Shown piece by piece: positions 62,992-64,000 of a stretch of DNA of 64,000 nucleotides. The DNA is from Heterodera schachtii (taxonomy: Eukaryota > Nematoda > Chromadorea > Rhabditida > Heteroderidae), in the NCBI GenBank assembly GCA_023374025.1, contig SIJG01000031.1, positions 1,057,035 through 1,121,034 on the forward strand. The letters run 5' to 3'. The notes under the pieces are model-generated. The model searched no databases and was not told the origin of the DNA. It was given only the letters and a program-made list of their open reading frames with translations. A program made the translations under genes and the position numbers. How positions within the stretch are numbered: the first letter of the stretch is position 1; each line of letters opens with the position of its first letter.

Positions 62992-62997
62992 TATATA
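62992..62997 (-). promoter_or_regulatory. TATA-like element upstream of F-box-like gene (61.8-62.9 kb)
   Basis: TATATA 54 nt before the ATG in the conserved context TGCTATATATTTGTG. A small insertion (ATGTCA) between it and the start explains the slightly longer spacing than in the paralogues. Confidence 0.5.
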
Positions 62998-63295
62998 GCA
63001 GAAGAATTAATAGCGTTGAAAACTTTATATAATGAATAATGAGAGTCAAAGCGGAAAACAAACATTTTTATAGTCATGAAAAGTAGAGGTCGGAAATTTC
63101 ATATTTGCGGATTCTGTTGCAGGATTGGAATTCAAAATTGTTTGCAGAACCGGATCCGGCCGGATTAATCCTGCACACACTGTCCGAAAAAACGAGATGT
63201 GTACAAATAAATAGGGGACCCATGCGTTTGGGCGCGCTCGTTTGGGCGGTAGCATGTTTTTCCACTATAACTTTCTAAAACATATTTATGGGGGT

Positions 63296-63584
63296 TTTCA
63301 GGGTCGTTGATCACGAATATGACATTCATTTAGACCAATTTCGAACCCCGGACCCGAACTCGAACAAAAAAAAAATGAAAATTCGAGTTTTTCGATATTC
63401 CAGTTTTAATCTAAAAATGGTTTAAATGGTCTTTTATAGTTTGTTTCCGTGTATTTAAAGAAAGTTTGAAAAAAAAATTGAATTCAAAAAATAGAATTTT
63501 AGAATTTTGTTCGAATTCGGGTCCGGGGTTCGAAATTGGTCAAAATGAATGTCAGATTCGAGCTCAGCGACCCCGAAAACCCTT
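63296..63584. mobile_element. MITE of the GATCACGAATCC palindrome family
   Basis: The left arm GTCGTTGATCACGAATATGA, then ACCCCGGACCCGAACTCGAA, pairs with the right arm GTTCGAATTCGGGTCCGGGG, then CAGATTCGAGCTCAGCGACC. The outer part of the right arm is repeated again at 63590-63620. Same family as 7606-7899. Confidence 0.7.
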
Positions 63585-63699
63585 AGAAACGTCAGATTCG
63601 TGATCAAAGACCCTGAAAACCGCAACAAACATGTTTTCAAGACTTTTGAGAAACAAAAAATTTTTCTTCAAAAAAAGGGTGGGCACCATCTATAGTATT

Positions 63700-64000
63700 A
63701 CCGAAGCTTATTCTAAGCTATTGCTTTGTGATTAGACAAAGTTATGCATGAAAATTAGAAAAGTCGAAATTTTTGAAGTTTTTTCTTAATAAAATTTTTT
63801 CTAGGCTTGAAAATCTCTTTATTTTTTGTAAGGCTAATAGAGCATGTTAAGAGTTTTCGAATGACGGATTTTTCCCTTTTGTGGACTTTTTCTTTATTGA
63901 CAATAAACAATGTTCGAACCCGCGCACTCTCAACCAGAGAAAACTACCACTTAACCAACTAATTGTAAGACAAAAAAAAATGGACCGGGTTGGTCCAAAA
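63700..64000. repeat. Foldback interior fragment followed by SINE-like sequence
   Basis: 63706-63866 matches the foldback interior (AGCTTATTCTAAGCTATTGC, GGCTAATAGAGCATG). 63903-63972 is a second copy of the tRNA-like sequence described at 53345-53430, minus strand. No gene. Confidence 0.55.

Overview
The window looks like nuclear DNA of a nematode, most likely a plant-parasitic cyst nematode (Globodera/Heterodera type; inference). Supporting this: AT-rich introns with (T)TTCAG-like acceptors, apparent GC-AG introns, compact housekeeping genes whose proteins match animal families, a probable two-gene operon, and tandem copies of an F-box-like protein family that I associate with cyst nematodes. 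There is no prokaryotic gene organisation, and most of the sequence is intron, mobile element or segmental duplication.

Layout. 0.1-1.8 kb: three exons, minus strand, of a protein with two F-G-S-S-T-P-R repeats. 4.1-5.9 kb: a broken F-box-like gene. 7.0-8.4 kb: degenerate exons of unrecognised genes. 8.7-12.3 kb: a Mutator-like element (MULE) with array-type inverted repeats, nested inside a hAT-like element. 13.3 kb: a topoisomerase III-beta fragment. 14.2-16.5 kb: the V-ATPase proteolipid (subunit c) gene, minus strand. 17.0-20.7 kb: TOMM7 followed closely by a beta-1,4-galactosyltransferase 7 gene (B4GALT7/sqv-3 type), plus strand, probably an operon.

23-41 kb is a duplicated district. 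A Fic-domain gene has been joined to the intercistronic region upstream of B4GALT7, and this chimeric block occurs three times (about 24, 33 and 38 kb). Two further Fic/B4GALT7 remnants lie at 39-41 kb and 56-59 kb, and a B4GALT7-only fragment at 48.5 kb. All B4GALT7 copies except the one at 17.9 kb are broken. 42.5-44.5 kb: an intact nine-exon ankyrin-repeat gene, minus strand. 49.0-50.3, 51.5-52.7 and 61.8-62.9 kb: three apparently intact F-box-like genes, minus strand, each beginning with an 11-nt coding exon.

Between these lie many short foldback elements. Several have target-site duplications of 8-10 bp and terminal inverted repeats built from short tandem motifs. The tips of several share a GCTGG(G/C)GCCG core with the MULE but differ in the rest of the motif, which is the most interesting structural signal in the window. 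Gene models were assembled by hand from splice sites and reading phase. Those described as closing in frame were checked by exon-length arithmetic; none was checked against transcripts or databases.
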